Notes: a model not told the origin generated them from the letters alone. Positions 34,239 through 45,554 are shown, numbered from the stretch's first letter. The stretch: 64,000 nt of DNA from Haemophilus aegyptius (GCF_900475885.1 NZ_LS483429.1:1612001-1676000), one strand, 5' to 3'. Numbers and translations: made by a program.

Positions 34239-36740
34239 ATGAAAATTTTTAATTTTAAGTTAAGTACTATTTACTATAGTTTGCTATCGTGCCTTTTAAG
34301 CACACCTGTGAAAGCTGATGATACTTTCAATGTAAACTTCTTGCGTCAAAAAAATGATGCTCCATTAATAGATATTAGCCGCTTTAATAATAAAAATGCT
34401 GTATTAGCGGGAGAATATCCTGCTGAGATTTATGTTAATGAACAATATAAAGGTAGTCTATCATTAATCTTCGCTGATAAAGGAGAAAAAGTTGTACTTT
34501 GTTTAACTCCAGATTTAATTAACCTTTTAGATCTAAACAAAGAAGCTTATAGCGGTCAAAATGACAATAGTGGTTGTTTAGATGCTGAAATAGCTTTAAC
34601 TAATATAAATATAGTATTTGATACATCTTTACAACGGCTTAACATTAGTGCCCCTCAAGCCTTGATAGCTCAGCGTCCAAGAGATTATATTTCTCCATCA
34701 CAATGGCAAGATGGCGTACCTGCAGCTTTTATTAATTATGATATTAATAATTACCATTACGAGAGTAAAGTTATTCAAAGCAATCAACAATTTATCTCTA
34801 TTCGTACTGGTGCCAATATTGGTAGTTGGGCTCTACGTCATAGTGGCTCTCGCAACTGGTATAAAACCAGTAAAGGGGTTTCAGAAAAAAGTCGCTATCA
34901 AAATAATGAAACCTATCTACAAAAAGATTTTGCAACTATTCAAGGGCTAGTAACTTTAGGAGAGTTCAATAGCCAAAGTAAAGTTCAAGAAAGTATTGGA
35001 CTAAGAGGTATACAAGTCTCCTCTGATGATAGAATGCTTGCATCTTCACAACGAGGTTATGCGCCTGTAATCCAAGGGATAGCAAACACTAATGCTTTAA
35101 TTACTATTAAACAAGATGGAAATATTATTTACCAAACTAATGTTCCAGCTGGACCTTTTAATATTTCGGATTTATACCCAAGTGGTTCAAATAATGACTT
35201 AACAGTTGAAATTACAGAAGCTAATGGTGTTAAACGTAGTTTTAACGTGCCATATGCTTCGCTCACACCACTTATTCGAATGGGACAATTTACTTATCAA
35301 GCTGCTGCTGGACATTATCGCTATGGCAGCCAAGTTTATTCACAAGACAAAGTAGCACAGTTATCATTCCAATATGGTTTACTAAATGCCCTAACAATAA
35401 ACTCAGGCGCAATACTACACAAAGATTACCGATCACTATTATTAGGCGCAGGGTTCAATACTCCTCTTGGTGCATTTACTACGGATGCAACCTTATCTCG
35501 CACTTATTTTTCTAATTCAAATAATGTTAAACGAGGATATAGTATACACGCTAGTTATAGTGTAAACCTACCAGCAACTAGTACTAACGTAACCTTAGCT
35601 GCATATCGCTATTCTTCTCGTGATTTCTATAATTTAAGAGATGCTATTTTTGCTAACCACTCTAATTTTATCGATGATGAAAATATTCATTCATCTCTAT
35701 TTTATCGCCCTAAAAATCAATATCAAATTTCAATAAACCAAAGACTCGGCGAAAAATGGGGGAATTTTTATATCATTGGTTCAACTTATAATTATTGGAA
35801 TAGTAATCATGCTCGTCATGAATATCAATTTTCTTACAGTAATACATATAAAAGTTTAAGCTATCAATTTGGTTTTTCTCAATCTATTGATAGAACAAGT
35901 AAAATTCGCAATAACAGTTTATATGTAAACTTTTCGTTACCTATAGGTGGAAAAGGAGCCTCTGTTTCAACAACAATGGCAAATAATCGCCAATATCATA
36001 GTTTACAAACTACATTTAGTGATTCAATGGGTGAGAATAATCAATTTAACTATAATTTATCTGCGATGACTGATAGCAAAAATCATCGCTCAACTTCAAC
36101 TAATTTAAATTATCGAACCAATATTGCTGAATATAGTGCATCAGCAGCTATTTATAATGATGGCATACGACAATATGGTTTGGGTGCAAACGGTTCAATT
36201 GTTGCACACCCTTACGGAATTACATTAGGTAATTCGGTTAATGATAATTTTATGATCGTGCATGCTAAAAATGGGCATGGGGCTAAAGTTAATACGGGAA
36301 CGGGTCAAACATTAGATTATTTTGGTAATGCTATTGTACCCTACTCTACTCCATACTCTATCAATTATATAGGTATTGATACTAGCCATATGCCTAATAA
36401 TCTTGAATTTTCAGCAACTGAGAAACAAGTAATTCCTAGAGCTAACAGCATTAACTTGGTTAATTTTGAATCTCATCAAAACACAATGATTCTATTTAAA
36501 ATTAAACTAGCTAAAGGAGGAGCTATACCTATGGCTGCAGAAGCTAAAAATAGTGATGGCAGCTTTGCAGGCTTTATTGGACAAGGTGGTATGCTATTTG
36601 CAAATAGTTTAACTCAAACAAAAGGCAATATCACAGTTCGCTGGGGTGCTAATGAAAGTGAACAATGCCAGTTTAATTACAATGTAAATTTAGATAATCA
36701 AAATGATGAAATTCAACAATATGAAGCAATTTGTCGCTAA
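34239..36740 (+). CDS. Outer-membrane fimbrial usher (F17-C type)
   Basis: 833 residues. Signal peptide ending STPVKA, N-terminal periplasmic domain starting DDTFNVNFLRQKNDAPLIDISRF, 24-strand barrel region with plug (about 230-320, VTLGEFNSQSKVQESIGLRGIQVSSDDRML, GFNTPLG), and C-terminal domains with SFAGFIGQGGMLFA and a Cys pair (SEQCQFNYN and EAICR). Exports and assembles the fimbria. Frame is intact. Confidence 0.93.
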   Translation: MKIFNFKLSTIYYSLLSCLLSTPVKADDTFNVNFLRQKNDAPLIDISRFNNKNAVLAGEYPAEIYVNEQYKGSLSLIFADKGEKVVLCLTPDLINLLDLNKEAYSGQNDNSGCLDAEIALTNINIVFDTSLQRLNISAPQALIAQRPRDYISPSQWQDGVPAAFINYDINNYHYESKVIQSNQQFISIRTGANIGSWALRHSGSRNWYKTSKGVSEKSRYQNNETYLQKDFATIQGLVTLGEFNSQSKVQESIGLRGIQVSSDDRMLASSQRGYAPVIQGIANTNALITIKQDGNIIYQTNVPAGPFNISDLYPSGSNNDLTVEITEANGVKRSFNVPYASLTPLIRMGQFTYQAAAGHYRYGSQVYSQDKVAQLSFQYGLLNALTINSGAILHKDYRSLLLGAGFNTPLGAFTTDATLSRTYFSNSNNVKRGYSIHASYSVNLPATSTNVTLAAYRYSSRDFYNLRDAIFANHSNFIDDENIHSSLFYRPKNQYQISINQRLGEKWGNFYIIGSTYNYWNSNHARHEYQFSYSNTYKSLSYQFGFSQSIDRTSKIRNNSLYVNFSLPIGGKGASVSTTMANNRQYHSLQTTFSDSMGENNQFNYNLSAMTDSKNHRSTSTNLNYRTNIAEYSASAAIYNDGIRQYGLGANGSIVAHPYGITLGNSVNDNFMIVHAKNGHGAKVNTGTGQTLDYFGNAIVPYSTPYSINYIGIDTSHMPNNLEFSATEKQVIPRANSINLVNFESHQNTMILFKIKLAKGGAIPMAAEAKNSDGSFAGFIGQGGMLFANSLTQTKGNITVRWGANESEQCQFNYNVNLDNQNDEIQQYEAICR

Positions 36741-36751
36741 GGAAGAGATAA

Positions 36752-37888
36752 ATGAAAAAAAGAGTCGTATTAATATCCACATTATTATCAATAAATACTT
36801 ATGCAGATCAATCGTATTGGGATTGGAAGAATGCTCAAAGGGTTGTTAGGGCTGAAGATTTTATTTTACCTACACCAAATTGGAATAGCATTATTAACTA
36901 CAGAAGGGATAATATCCCTTATTTCTTCAATAATAGAAAACTACAAGTACACCAAGCTAACAAATTTGCAACCCCATGGATGGAGGGTGGTGCTGTAGGT
37001 GGTGGCAATACTGAAGGCATGTGCTGGAAGTTAGAGGCTAAATCTGATTTAGAGGTTGCACTCCGCACAAATGGAAGAACGATTTATAAAATTCCAAATA
37101 ATGACTATTTAGGTTTTTATGTTATGACTGGGGACAAACCTAGTCAGAATAGCAATACACCAGCTGGCACTTGGGGAACAGTCTTTAGTGGCTTTTGTGC
37201 TACGTCTGCAGCAGGTGCTTACGCTGGAGTAATTCCCGTCTTATTAAAACAACCTCCTGCTGGTACAACATTGAACATCCCCAGATTAAAAGTAGCAACA
37301 ATGAAAATCCTAAAACCAGAAAATACATCTTTAAATGATGCTCAACGTCGAGCCAATGCAAAAGAGAATGGATGGAGCGGAAAAACGGAATGGGATGTTT
37401 GGGTGCCACCATTTAGCATGCAAGTCGCTGCTATGACTTGTGAACTAATCACGCCAAAAAATATTATTCTTACGATGCCAACTATTTCAACTGCAGCAAT
37501 TTCTGCTGCTGGCAGCCAACGTTATGGCGGTCAATTTAAAATTGGTTTACGTTGCCAAACAGGTGCAGATGATAATAATGGTAAAATTAGATCCTTGATG
37601 ACATTTACCGATCAATCTAATCCAGATAATCGATCTGAGATACTATCCCTAACAGCTCAATCAACAGCACGAGGAGTTGGAATAAAACTTTATAAAAATG
37701 AAGATACTACACCTATAAAATATGGTGAAGAGTCAGCTAAGTATGCTAATCCTAATCAATTCCAAATTTCTAAAACAAATGGAGAAGAATTTCCAACTGT
37801 AACCTTTAAAGCCTATTATGTAAATAATGGTACAGTTAGTGCTGGCACAGTACAAGCTATTGCAACTTACACTTTATCATATCAATAA
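36752..37888 (+). CDS. F17-G-like tip adhesin (two-domain lectin)
   Basis: 378 residues. Signal peptide MKKRVVLISTLLSINTYA, then an N-terminal domain with the F17-G lectin pattern (GMCWKLEAKSDLEVAL, LGFYVMTGDKP, GTWGTVFSGFCATS, VIPVLLKQP) and a C-terminal pilin domain (MTCELITPKNIILTMP, NRSEILSLTAQSTARGVGIKLYKNEDTTPIK, GTVQAIATYTLSYQ) strikingly like that of F17-G. F17-G binds terminal N-acetylglucosamine; the same target is likely but the N-terminal domain differs enough here that specificity is uncertain. Last gene of the operon. Confidence 0.88.
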   Translation: MKKRVVLISTLLSINTYADQSYWDWKNAQRVVRAEDFILPTPNWNSIINYRRDNIPYFFNNRKLQVHQANKFATPWMEGGAVGGGNTEGMCWKLEAKSDLEVALRTNGRTIYKIPNNDYLGFYVMTGDKPSQNSNTPAGTWGTVFSGFCATSAAGAYAGVIPVLLKQPPAGTTLNIPRLKVATMKILKPENTSLNDAQRRANAKENGWSGKTEWDVWVPPFSMQVAAMTCELITPKNIILTMPTISTAAISAAGSQRYGGQFKIGLRCQTGADDNNGKIRSLMTFTDQSNPDNRSEILSLTAQSTARGVGIKLYKNEDTTPIKYGEESAKYANPNQFQISKTNGEEFPTVTFKAYYVNNGTVSAGTVQAIATYTLSYQ

Positions 37889-37898
37889 CCTACAAAAA

Positions 37899-37926
37899 GA
37901 AAGTTAGGTTCAACTAACTTTCTTTT
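37899..37926 (+). terminator. Terminator of the fimbrial operon
   Basis: Stem AGAAAGTTAG/CTAACTTTCT with a short loop and TTTA after it. Confidence 0.75.
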
Positions 37927-38029
37927 ATTCTATCTCAGAATAATTTTCCCTCCCATAAGTCAATTATAACAATCTTATATACAAACAAATAATTAACAAA
38001 ATATTAGTGTTATATAAAACATCTTAAAA

Positions 38030-38260
38030 ACAACCGCACTTTTTAAATAACGCTCCAACAAACTCTATCCCCATATAAATCGCCTTTGCGACTTTCAATT
38101 TTTAGGCAATTTTCGTCTGTTTGAGCAACGCAGTTGCGAGTTCAGAAAATTGCCGTAAAGAAAATTGAAATAAAGCAAAGATCAGCGATTTAACTGGGGG
38201 TACTTTTCTTTGCTTACTTTCTTTTGTACAAGCAAAAGAAAGTAAGTCGCCATTAGGCGA
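38030..38260. repeat. Intergenic repeat-like sequence before gyrA
   Basis: No gene. Holds an uptake core (near 38033), GC-rich short inverted repeats, and a long perfect hairpin: CTTACTTTCTTTTG (38213-38226) and CAAAAGAAAGTAAG (38233-38246), 14-bp arms with a 6-nt loop. The text GGGGGTACTTTTCTTTGC before it resembles dispersed intergenic repeats known in Pasteurellaceae and other gammaproteobacteria; the resemblance is from memory. Confidence 0.5.
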
Positions 38261-38269
38261 AATCCTAAT

Positions 38270-38296
38270 GTAAAAAACATACCTTTATGCTATAAT
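38270..38296 (+). promoter_or_regulatory. gyrA promoter (extended -10)
   Basis: TGCTATAAT with the perfect hexamer at 38291-38296 and TG one base upstream; the -35 region is weak, which fits an extended -10 promoter. Confidence 0.6.
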
Positions 38297-38329
38297 CCGC
38301 CACAATTTTTGATCAAAAAAGGAATACCA

Positions 38330-40972
38330 ATGACGGATTCAATCCAATCATCTATCACCCCTGTCAATATCGAAGAAGAACTCAAATCTTCCTACCTTGA
38401 CTACGCGATGTCGGTTATCGTTGGGCGTGCATTACCTGACGTTCGAGATGGTTTAAAACCTGTTCACCGCCGCGTACTATTCTCAATGGATCGCGAAGGC
38501 AATACCGCCAATAAAAAATACGTAAAATCAGCGCGTGTTGTGGGTGATGTAATCGGTAAATATCACCCGCATGGTGACTCAGCTGTGTACGATACAATCG
38601 TTCGTATGGCGCAACCATTCTCACTTCGCTATATGTTGGTTGATGGGCAAGGTAACTTCGGTTCAATTGATGGTGATGCGCCAGCTGCAATGCGTTATAC
38701 CGAAGTACGTATGCAAAAAATCACGCAAGCATTGCTCACGGATTTGGATAAAGAAACCGTCAATTTCTCGCCAAACTATGATGGCGAATTAATGATTCCA
38801 GATGTATTACCGACTCGTATTCCAGCACTTTTAGCAAATGGTTCTTCTGGTATTGCGGTGGGGATGGCAACTAATATTCCTCCTCACAACTTAAATGAAG
38901 TATTAAATGGTTGTTTGGCTTATATAGACAACAATGAAATTACCATTGATGAATTAATGCAACATATTCCAGGCCCAGACTTTCCAACCGCGGCATTAAT
39001 TAATGGTCGTAAAGGGATTGAAGAAGCCTATCGCACTGGTCGTGGTAAAGTGTATGTTCGTGCGCGCGCAACAGTAGAAACCAACGAAAAAGGACGCGAG
39101 CAAATTATCGTGTCTGAATTGCCATACCAAGTAAATAAAGCAAAATTAGTCGAGAAAATTGCCGAATTAATTCGCGAGAAAAAAATCGAAGGCATCAGCA
39201 ATATTACTGACCTTTCAAACAAAGAAGGGATCCGTATTGAAATTGATATTAAACGTGATGCAGTAGGGGAAGTGGTATTAAACCATCTTTACTCACTCAC
39301 TCAAATGCAAGTGACCTTTGGTATCAATATGGTGGCATTGGATCACGGTCAGCCACGTTTATTTAATCTTAAAGAAATCATTGAATCCTTCGTTTTACAC
39401 CGCCGTGAAGTGGTGACACGTCGTTCTATCTTTGAGCTTCGCAAAGCGCGTGAACGTACGCACATTTTGGAAGGTTTAGCGGTTGCTCGTTCTAATATCG
39501 ATGAAATGATTGCAATTATTCGCAACTCTAAAAACCGTGAAGAAGCCGCAACAGCAATCAGTTCACGCTCTTGGACGTTACATAACGATATTATTAATCT
39601 TCTTGATGTTTCCGCTCGTCCTGATGAGTTAGAAGAAAATCTTGGTATTCAAGGCGAACAATATTACTTATCGCCAGCGCAAGTAAACGCAATTCTAGAA
39701 CTTCGTTTACACCGTTTAACGGGCATTGCGTTTGAAGAAGTTATAAAAGAATATGAAGAATTATTAGTTAAAATTGCGGATCTTCTTCATATTTTAAGTA
39801 GCGCAGAACGTTTAATGGAAGTAATTCGTGAAGAATTGGAAGAAGTAAAAGCACAATTTGGTGATGATCGTTTAACTGAAATTACCGCTGCTTCTGGCGA
39901 TATTGATTTAGAAGATTTAATCGCACAAGAAGACGTGGTGGTGACGCTTTCTCACGAAGGTTATGTGAAATACCAACCACTGACTGACTATGAAGCACAA
40001 CGCCGTGGCGGTAAAGGCAAATCTGCAACGAAGATGAAAGAAGAAGATTTCATCGAAAAATTACTGGTAGCAAATACTCACGATACCATCCTCTGCTTCT
40101 CTAGCCGTGGTCGTTTATATTGGTTGAAAGTATATCAACTTCCGCAAGCGAGCCGTGGCGCACGCGGGCGTCCAATTGTGAATATTCTTCCGTTACAAGA
40201 AAACGAACGTATTACTGCAATCTTGCCAGTTTCTGCTTACGAAGAAGATAAATTCGTGGTCATGGCAACTGCTGGCGGTATTGTGAAGAAAATCGCCTTA
40301 ACCGAATTTAGCCGTCCACGTTCAAACGGTATCATCGCATTGAATTTACGTGACGAAGATGAATTAATCGGCGTGGATATTACTAATGGCAGCAACGAAA
40401 TTATGTTGTTCTCATCGCAAGGTCGCGTGGTGCGTTTTGCTGAAAATGCCGTGCGTGCAATGGGACGTTTAGCAACAGGTGTTCGCGGTATCAAACTGGC
40501 TTTAACAAACGATATTTCTGACGATGAAAGTGCGGTAGAAATTGAAGAAATTTCTGATGACAACGCTGAAGCATCGTTAGACTTAAATATCGATAAAGTG
40601 GTTTCTCTCGTTGTGCCAAAAGGTGAAGGTGCAATTTTAACCGCAACACAAAACGGCTACGGAAAACGCACACAATTAAGTGAATACCCAACTAAATCAC
40701 GTAATACAAAAGGTGTGATTTCGATTAAAGTGAGTGAACGCAATGGTAAAGTAGTTGCCGCAACTCAAGTAGAAGAAACAGACCAAATTATGTTGATCAC
40801 TGATGCAGGAACGCTTGTTCGCACACGCGTAAGCGAAGTGAGCATTGTAGGGCGTAACACGCAAGGTGTTCGCTTAATTCGTACTGCCGATGATGAACAC
40901 GTAGTAAGTTTAGAACGTGTTTGTGATGCGGATGAAGAAGATTCTTTGGAAGAAAGTAGTTCTGAAGAATAA
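38330..40972 (+). CDS. gyrA: DNA gyrase subunit A
   Basis: 880 residues from [13 protein letters not shown]; an in-frame ATG seven codons upstream is not favoured. Breakage-reunion domain with catalytic Tyr123 ([10 protein letters not shown]), then a C-terminal six-bladed DNA-wrapping domain containing the GyrA box QRRGGKGK, and an acidic tail ([15 protein letters not shown]). The quinolone-determining region reads [10 protein letters not shown] with Ser84 and Asp88 both wild type, so no target mutation is present there. Confidence 0.97.
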   Translation: MTDSIQSSITPVNIEEELKSSYLDYAMSVIVGRALPDVRDGLKPVHRRVLFSMDREGNTANKKYVKSARVVGDVIGKYHPHGDSAVYDTIVRMAQPFSLRYMLVDGQGNFGSIDGDAPAAMRYTEVRMQKITQALLTDLDKETVNFSPNYDGELMIPDVLPTRIPALLANGSSGIAVGMATNIPPHNLNEVLNGCLAYIDNNEITIDELMQHIPGPDFPTAALINGRKGIEEAYRTGRGKVYVRARATVETNEKGREQIIVSELPYQVNKAKLVEKIAELIREKKIEGISNITDLSNKEGIRIEIDIKRDAVGEVVLNHLYSLTQMQVTFGINMVALDHGQPRLFNLKEIIESFVLHRREVVTRRSIFELRKARERTHILEGLAVARSNIDEMIAIIRNSKNREEAATAISSRSWTLHNDIINLLDVSARPDELEENLGIQGEQYYLSPAQVNAILELRLHRLTGIAFEEVIKEYEELLVKIADLLHILSSAERLMEVIREELEEVKAQFGDDRLTEITAASGDIDLEDLIAQEDVVVTLSHEGYVKYQPLTDYEAQRRGGKGKSATKMKEEDFIEKLLVANTHDTILCFSSRGRLYWLKVYQLPQASRGARGRPIVNILPLQENERITAILPVSAYEEDKFVVMATAGGIVKKIALTEFSRPRSNGIIALNLRDEDELIGVDITNGSNEIMLFSSQGRVVRFAENAVRAMGRLATGVRGIKLALTNDISDDESAVEIEEISDDNAEASLDLNIDKVVSLVVPKGEGAILTATQNGYGKRTQLSEYPTKSRNTKGVISIKVSERNGKVVAATQVEETDQIMLITDAGTLVRTRVSEVSIVGRNTQGVRLIRTADDEHVVSLERVCDADEEDSLEESSSEE

Positions 40973-40988
40973 CCTATTATAAGAGAAG

Positions 40989-41016
40989 AAGTGCGGTGAA
41001 ATTTCACCGCACTTTT
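40989..41016. terminator. Inverted uptake-signal pair between gyrA and metX
   Basis: AAGTGCGGTGAAA and TTTCACCGCACTT form a perfect 13-bp stem followed by T6. A terminator built from two uptake cores, serving convergent gyrA and metX, as is common in this genus. Confidence 0.85.
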
Positions 41017-41026
41017 TTATGACTAA

Positions 41027-42103
41027 TTAATTACCTGCCAAACCATCTCGAATTCGTTTTTCAAACTGATCATAATCCACTAAAAACGCATCGTGTCCGT
41101 AGTCTGATGGAAATTCATAAAAATGTAGATCGACGCCACTTTGCTCTAAAAGCTGTTTACTTTTATAAAGATCAATGGGTTTAAAAAGTTGATCCGTTGT
41201 CACAGAAACCAACGTATAGCGTGCTTTAATGCGTGACAATGCCTCTTTAACATTGTCATACCCCAAACTTGGATCATACATATCCAACGCACGTAACAAA
41301 TGCAAATAACTATTGGCATCAAAACGTTCTAAAAATTTTTTGCCTTGATAAGAAAGATAGGATTCCACTTGAAAGTAATCGCCCCAAAAATTGCCATCTG
41401 ATTTTGTGGCACGCCCAAAGGCTTTGGCTAGTTGTAAATCGGTGCGGTAAGTCAGCATACCCAGCATACGCGCAATAGATAACCCTTGATCTGGCGGTGT
41501 CCCCTCATAGTAATCGCCACCGTTAAAATTAGGATCATTAATTACCGCTTGACGCATTACGTGGTTAAAGCCTATGGCTTCAGCACTAAAATAAATGGAT
41601 GAGCAAAGATTCACGATATTATCCATAAAATCAGGATAATCAATCGCCCATTGATTCGCTTGCATGCCGCCAAAAGATCCACCAATAATCGCTTTTAAAT
41701 GGCTAATACCAAGATGTTCAAGCAAGGCTTTTTGTACTTTAACAATATCTTGCACAACAATATTAGGAAATTGGCTGCCATAAGGTTTACCCGTTTGCGG
41801 ATTAATTGATGAAGGCCCAGTTGTTCCCTTACACCCACCTAATACGTTCGAGCTAATAAAAAAATAACGATCCGTATCCAATGCTAAACCTGCTCCCATA
41901 AAATTCTGCCACCAGCCATCTCGACCATCATCGAAATAAGGCTCAGCATCACCAGTCAAAGCGTGGCAAATTAATACCGCATTATTTTTTTCGGCATTAA
42001 GCGTGCCATAAGTTTGATACGCGACATTAATATGGGAAAGTTTGCCGCCAAGCATCAGAGTTAAAGGCTGTGTGTCAAAAAGCACTACATTTTGCACAGA
42101 CAT
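41027..42103 (-). CDS. metX: Homoserine O-acetyltransferase
   Basis: 358 residues; first committed step of methionine synthesis by the acetyl route. Alpha/beta hydrolase with nucleophile Ser in [19 protein letters not shown], oxyanion/entry motifs [14 protein letters not shown] and [12 protein letters not shown], the Asp in [10 protein letters not shown] and the His in [10 protein letters not shown]. Upstream, a MetJ-like pair may regulate it. Confidence 0.94.
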   Translation of the reverse strand: MSVQNVVLFDTQPLTLMLGGKLSHINVAYQTYGTLNAEKNNAVLICHALTGDAEPYFDDGRDGWWQNFMGAGLALDTDRYFFISSNVLGGCKGTTGPSSINPQTGKPYGSQFPNIVVQDIVKVQKALLEHLGISHLKAIIGGSFGGMQANQWAIDYPDFMDNIVNLCSSIYFSAEAIGFNHVMRQAVINDPNFNGGDYYEGTPPDQGLSIARMLGMLTYRTDLQLAKAFGRATKSDGNFWGDYFQVESYLSYQGKKFLERFDANSYLHLLRALDMYDPSLGYDNVKEALSRIKARYTLVSVTTDQLFKPIDLYKSKQLLEQSGVDLHFYEFPSDYGHDAFLVDYDQFEKRIRDGLAGN

Positions 42104-42171
42104 TGAAAACCTATCGTAATAATCAGAATGGCGTTTAAACTATCAGTAAGTCGATTAGCTTGTCAAGAAAT

Positions 42172-42193
42172 TTTAGCCGTCTAAACGGCTAAA
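42172..42193. promoter_or_regulatory. Palindrome upstream of metX, possible MetJ box pair
   Basis: TTTAGCCGTCTAAACGGCTAAA is a perfect palindrome containing two adjacent octamers, AGCCGTCT and AAACGGCT, each six of eight to the MetJ consensus AGACGTCT. It lies between divergent metX and the SanA-like gene. The alternative is a hairpin unrelated to MetJ. Confidence 0.4.
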
Positions 42194-42260
42194 TTATCGC
42201 ACATCAATGCGATTCACAAAATCCATCAAATTCTCCTTGAAGTGCGGTCGATTTTTCATT

Positions 42261-42941
42261 ATGTTTACCGCTATGCTAGTAAAAAAATTATCTCCAAAAT
42301 TCACCGCACTTTTTCGCGCACTACTCTACGCAATCTTTGCATTGATTATACTTTGCTTGCTAGTGGATCGAGGCGTCAGTTTTTATGTTCGCGATAAAAT
42401 ATTCACAAATATTGATGAACTCCCCTTTCGCCCCTGCGCCCTTGTGCTTGGCACATCAAAATACACCGTCAGCGGAAAACCGAACGTTTATTACGATAGT
42501 CGCTTAATGGCAGCTAAAAGCCTAATCGAACAACAAAAAGTGAATTATCTTTTATTAAGTGGCGACAACCGAACTTTGCAATATAACGAACCAAGAGCAA
42601 TGTTTCGCGATTTACGCAAAATGGGCGTGCCAGAAACTTTAATGTTCCGTGATTTTGCAGGTTTTCGCACCCTTGATTCCGTTATCCGCGCCGATAAAAT
42701 TTTCCAAGTGCAAGCATTTACGATTGTCAGTCAAAAATTTCATTGCGAACGCGCACTATTAATTGCCCAAGCACATAATATTGATGCCATTTGCTTTGTG
42801 GCAAAACAGCCAGAATTACATTTTTCCACACAAATAAGAGAAGTTTTTGCCCGCATAAAAGCGGTTTTTGACTTGATATTAGGTGTTGAGCCTTATTTTT
42901 TAGGGGAACCTCAGCCATTGCCAAACAGCACCACATTATAA
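42261..42941 (+). CDS. SanA-like membrane protein (DUF218 family)
   Basis: 226 residues from MFTAMLVKKLS. One N-terminal membrane helix (ALLYAIFALIILCLLVD) then a DUF218 domain: CALVLGTSKYTVSGKPNVYYDSRLMAAKSL, YLLLSGDNRTLQYNEPRAMFRDLRKMGVPE, DFAGFRTLDSVIRA and TIVSQKFHCERALLIA. E. coli SanA affects envelope permeability to vancomycin. The start is uncertain: a further in-frame ATG upstream and MLVKK downstream are possible, and no clear ribosome site is visible. Confidence 0.85.
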   Translation: MFTAMLVKKLSPKFTALFRALLYAIFALIILCLLVDRGVSFYVRDKIFTNIDELPFRPCALVLGTSKYTVSGKPNVYYDSRLMAAKSLIEQQKVNYLLLSGDNRTLQYNEPRAMFRDLRKMGVPETLMFRDFAGFRTLDSVIRADKIFQVQAFTIVSQKFHCERALLIAQAHNIDAICFVAKQPELHFSTQIREVFARIKAVFDLILGVEPYFLGEPQPLPNSTTL

Positions 42942-42989
42942 ATATTGTTCTAAATCATATTTCTTCTATTTTTCTAAAATCACACTAAT

Positions 42990-43154
42990 CTAAACTTGTT
43001 AAATAAACACAAACTGGTTAAAATCCAACCGATAAGGAAAATACTGTTTTATGCTAAAGGGTTTACTTTAATTGTCGTTGAACTCACAATTGATGTAAAA
43101 GATAAAACAGAGAAAAAAATAGTCATAAAGGTTACCAAGGCACCGTGGGTGTGA
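42990..43154 (+). pseudogene. Possible gene fragment
   Basis: An open stretch without ATG reads AKGFTLIVVELTIDVKDKTE and KKIVIKVTKAPWV before TGA at 43152-43154, with the look of a real beta-rich C-terminus. No start or ribosome site. It may be the end of a lost gene, or chance. Confidence 0.25.
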
Positions 43155-43185
43155 AATATTCTTGGAAATAATATTCCAAAAAATA

Positions 43186-43210
43186 AGGGCTGATTTTAAA
43201 TATCAGCCCT
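43186..43210 (-). terminator. Terminator after folC
   Basis: Stem AGGGCTGA/TCAGCCCT, followed on the minus strand by TATTTTTTGG. Confidence 0.7.
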
Positions 43211-43228
43211 TTGCTTTGATGGTAAATT

Positions 43229-44542
43229 TTATTCCACCACAGCCCAAAATTCAGCTACGGTGTGGAAAGATCCAAAGACTAAAACAACATCATTCTTTAC
43301 CGCACTTTTGAGTGCTGTACACACACCATCCATAACAGAATTATCTGATGTAGCTTGAATATTTGGGAAATGGCTTTTCAATTTCTCTGCTAATTCATCG
43401 CCTGACTGCCCGCGATAGCCGCCTAAAGTTACACAATGCCATTCATCAATAATAGGTGTTAAATGCTCAAATACCCCATTTGCATCTTTGTCTTTGAGCA
43501 TCCCACACACGGCAATCATTTTGCCCTCGATGCTACGTTTAAGTGCGGTCAATTTTTCAGATAAATATTTTGCAGCGTGAGGATTATGCCCCACATCAAC
43601 GATAATTGTTGGCAAGGTTTCAACTGGTACGCCAAGATAATCCGCTAATTTCTCACGTTTATCTGTTTTTATAGCTTGAAAACGACCAACCAGTTCTACC
43701 TCTTGCAAAGATTTTCGCAAAGTCTGTTCTGAAATATCAAAAGGTAAACATTGAACGGCAGCCAGAGCCGTTGCGGCATTCGCTAATGGAATCTGACAAA
43801 ACGGCAAATTTTCTAACCGCACTTTTTTATTTTGCCATTGCCAATTTTCAGCATTTTGCTCAAATAACCAATCCACATCACGACGAGCAACTTGGCAATG
43901 TAATTTTTCAGCCTGATCTAACATTGTTTGCGGCACATTAGGTTCACCAATCACGACAGGGCAATTTTCGCAGAAAATTCCTGCTTTTTCAAAAGCAATA
44001 TCCTCTCTGGTATCCCCAAGAAAATCGGTGTGATCAATATCGATGCTAGTAATCACAGCGAGATGGCTATCCACAATATTGGTCGCATCTAAACGTCCGC
44101 CCAGCCCCACTTCTAAAATCACTACATCTAATTTTGCTTGCTTAAATAAATGCAATGCAGAAAGGGTGCTAAATTCAAAATAAGTCAGCGATTCTGTTTT
44201 GTTTTCATCAATAAAAGCAAAAGAGGCGGTATGTGCTTCATCGGGTAAATCTTGATTTTGAATGCGTACTCGCTCGTTATAACGCAATAAATGGGGCGAA
44301 GAATACACACCTACACGTAATCCGTGATTAAGCAGAATCGTTTCTAACAAGCGACAAGTCGTGCCTTTACCATTCGTCCCCCCCACAGTTATCACATAAG
44401 GGGCGGGATGAAGTAAATCCAATTTTTCCGCTACGGATTGAATACGATCTAAACCGAGATCAATAGGTTTAAAATGACTTTTTTCTAAATAAGAAAGCCA
44501 CTCAGCGAGTGGCGAAGTGGCTTTAAGTTGCATATTATTCAT
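43229..44542 (-). CDS. folC: Dihydrofolate synthase/folylpolyglutamate synthase
   Basis: 437 residues. Mur-ligase-like fold with P-loop [62 protein letters not shown] and [15 protein letters not shown]. Adds glutamate to dihydropteroate and folates. The start overlaps the end of accD by 8 bp; MQLKATSP three codons later is an alternative. accD-folC is a conserved pair. Confidence 0.95.
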   Translation of the reverse strand: MNNMQLKATSPLAEWLSYLEKSHFKPIDLGLDRIQSVAEKLDLLHPAPYVITVGGTNGKGTTCRLLETILLNHGLRVGVYSSPHLLRYNERVRIQNQDLPDEAHTASFAFIDENKTESLTYFEFSTLSALHLFKQAKLDVVILEVGLGGRLDATNIVDSHLAVITSIDIDHTDFLGDTREDIAFEKAGIFCENCPVVIGEPNVPQTMLDQAEKLHCQVARRDVDWLFEQNAENWQWQNKKVRLENLPFCQIPLANAATALAAVQCLPFDISEQTLRKSLQEVELVGRFQAIKTDKREKLADYLGVPVETLPTIIVDVGHNPHAAKYLSEKLTALKRSIEGKMIAVCGMLKDKDANGVFEHLTPIIDEWHCVTLGGYRGQSGDELAEKLKSHFPNIQATSDNSVMDGVCTALKSAVKNDVVLVFGSFHTVAEFWAVVE

Positions 44543-45425
44543 CTTCTGAAATGAGTTCAGGCTCCATAAAAGGAGAAGGTTGATTCGTTAATTTACTCAG
44601 TACACTTGCTAAAGTTTGACGCATTTCTGAACGTTTCACGATCATATCAATTGCCCCTTTCTCAAGTAGAAACTCACTACGTTGGAAACCTTCTGGCAAT
44701 TTTTCACGCACAGTTTGTTCAATAACGCGTGGTCCTGCAAAACCAATTAAGGCTTTTGGCTCGGCAATATTTAAATCGCCCAACATCGCAAAACTTGCTG
44801 ATACGCCACCTAAAGTTGGATCCGTTAATACTGAAATAAACGGCACGCCTTTTTCACGCATTTGGGCAAGTACTGCACTGGTTTTTGCCATTTGCATTAA
44901 AGAAAACAAGGCTTCTTGCATACGTGCACCGCCACTTGCAGAGAAACATACAAAAGGACAATTCATTTCTATTGCTTTTTCAGCCGCTTTAACAAATTTT
45001 GCCCCAACTACAGAACCCATTGAACCGCCCATAAAAGCAAAGTTCGATGCAGCTACAACAATTGGCATATTATAAAGTGTACCTGTCATAGTGATTAGCG
45101 CATCTTTTTCGCCCGTTTCTTTTTGCGCCGCACTGATACGATCTTTATATTTCTTTAAATCTTTGAATTTTAAAATATCTTTTGGCTCTAAATCTGCCGC
45201 AATTTCTTGGCTTGAACCTTCGTCTAATAATTTTAATAAACGCTCACGGGCGTCAATACGCATATGGTGATCACATTTAGGGCAAACATAAAGATTACGT
45301 TTAAGTTCTTCACTATAAAGTACTTGTTCACAAGCATTACATTTTGTCCACACGCCTTCTGGCACATTGGCTTTTCGAGTGGAAGAAGAAGGACTTTTAC
45401 TAAAAATTCGGTTAATCCAGCTCAT
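44535..45425 (-). CDS. accD: Acetyl-CoA carboxylase carboxyltransferase subunit beta
   Basis: 296 residues. N-terminal four-Cys zinc ribbon (CNACEQ and CPKCDHH), followed by the crotonase-like carboxyltransferase domain: [56 protein letters not shown] and [22 protein letters not shown]. Makes malonyl-CoA with AccA for fatty-acid synthesis. Confidence 0.97.
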   Translation of the reverse strand: MSWINRIFSKSPSSSTRKANVPEGVWTKCNACEQVLYSEELKRNLYVCPKCDHHMRIDARERLLKLLDEGSSQEIAADLEPKDILKFKDLKKYKDRISAAQKETGEKDALITMTGTLYNMPIVVAASNFAFMGGSMGSVVGAKFVKAAEKAIEMNCPFVCFSASGGARMQEALFSLMQMAKTSAVLAQMREKGVPFISVLTDPTLGGVSASFAMLGDLNIAEPKALIGFAGPRVIEQTVREKLPEGFQRSEFLLEKGAIDMIVKRSEMRQTLASVLSKLTNQPSPFMEPELISEDE

Positions 45426-45554
45426 TTTTTGACCTTTTTATTGACTAGAAAATTCCGCATATTAGAACATAAATTTATAGAATTTGCTACTTGTAAGGCA
45501 TTTTTATACTGCTCTGATTTCCTTTTAAACAAGATAATCTACTCTCCTCTTATT

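Noticed and set aside
38560-38600. Quinolone-resistance change in gyrA
   Set aside because: Ser84 and Asp88 are both present as in susceptible strains.
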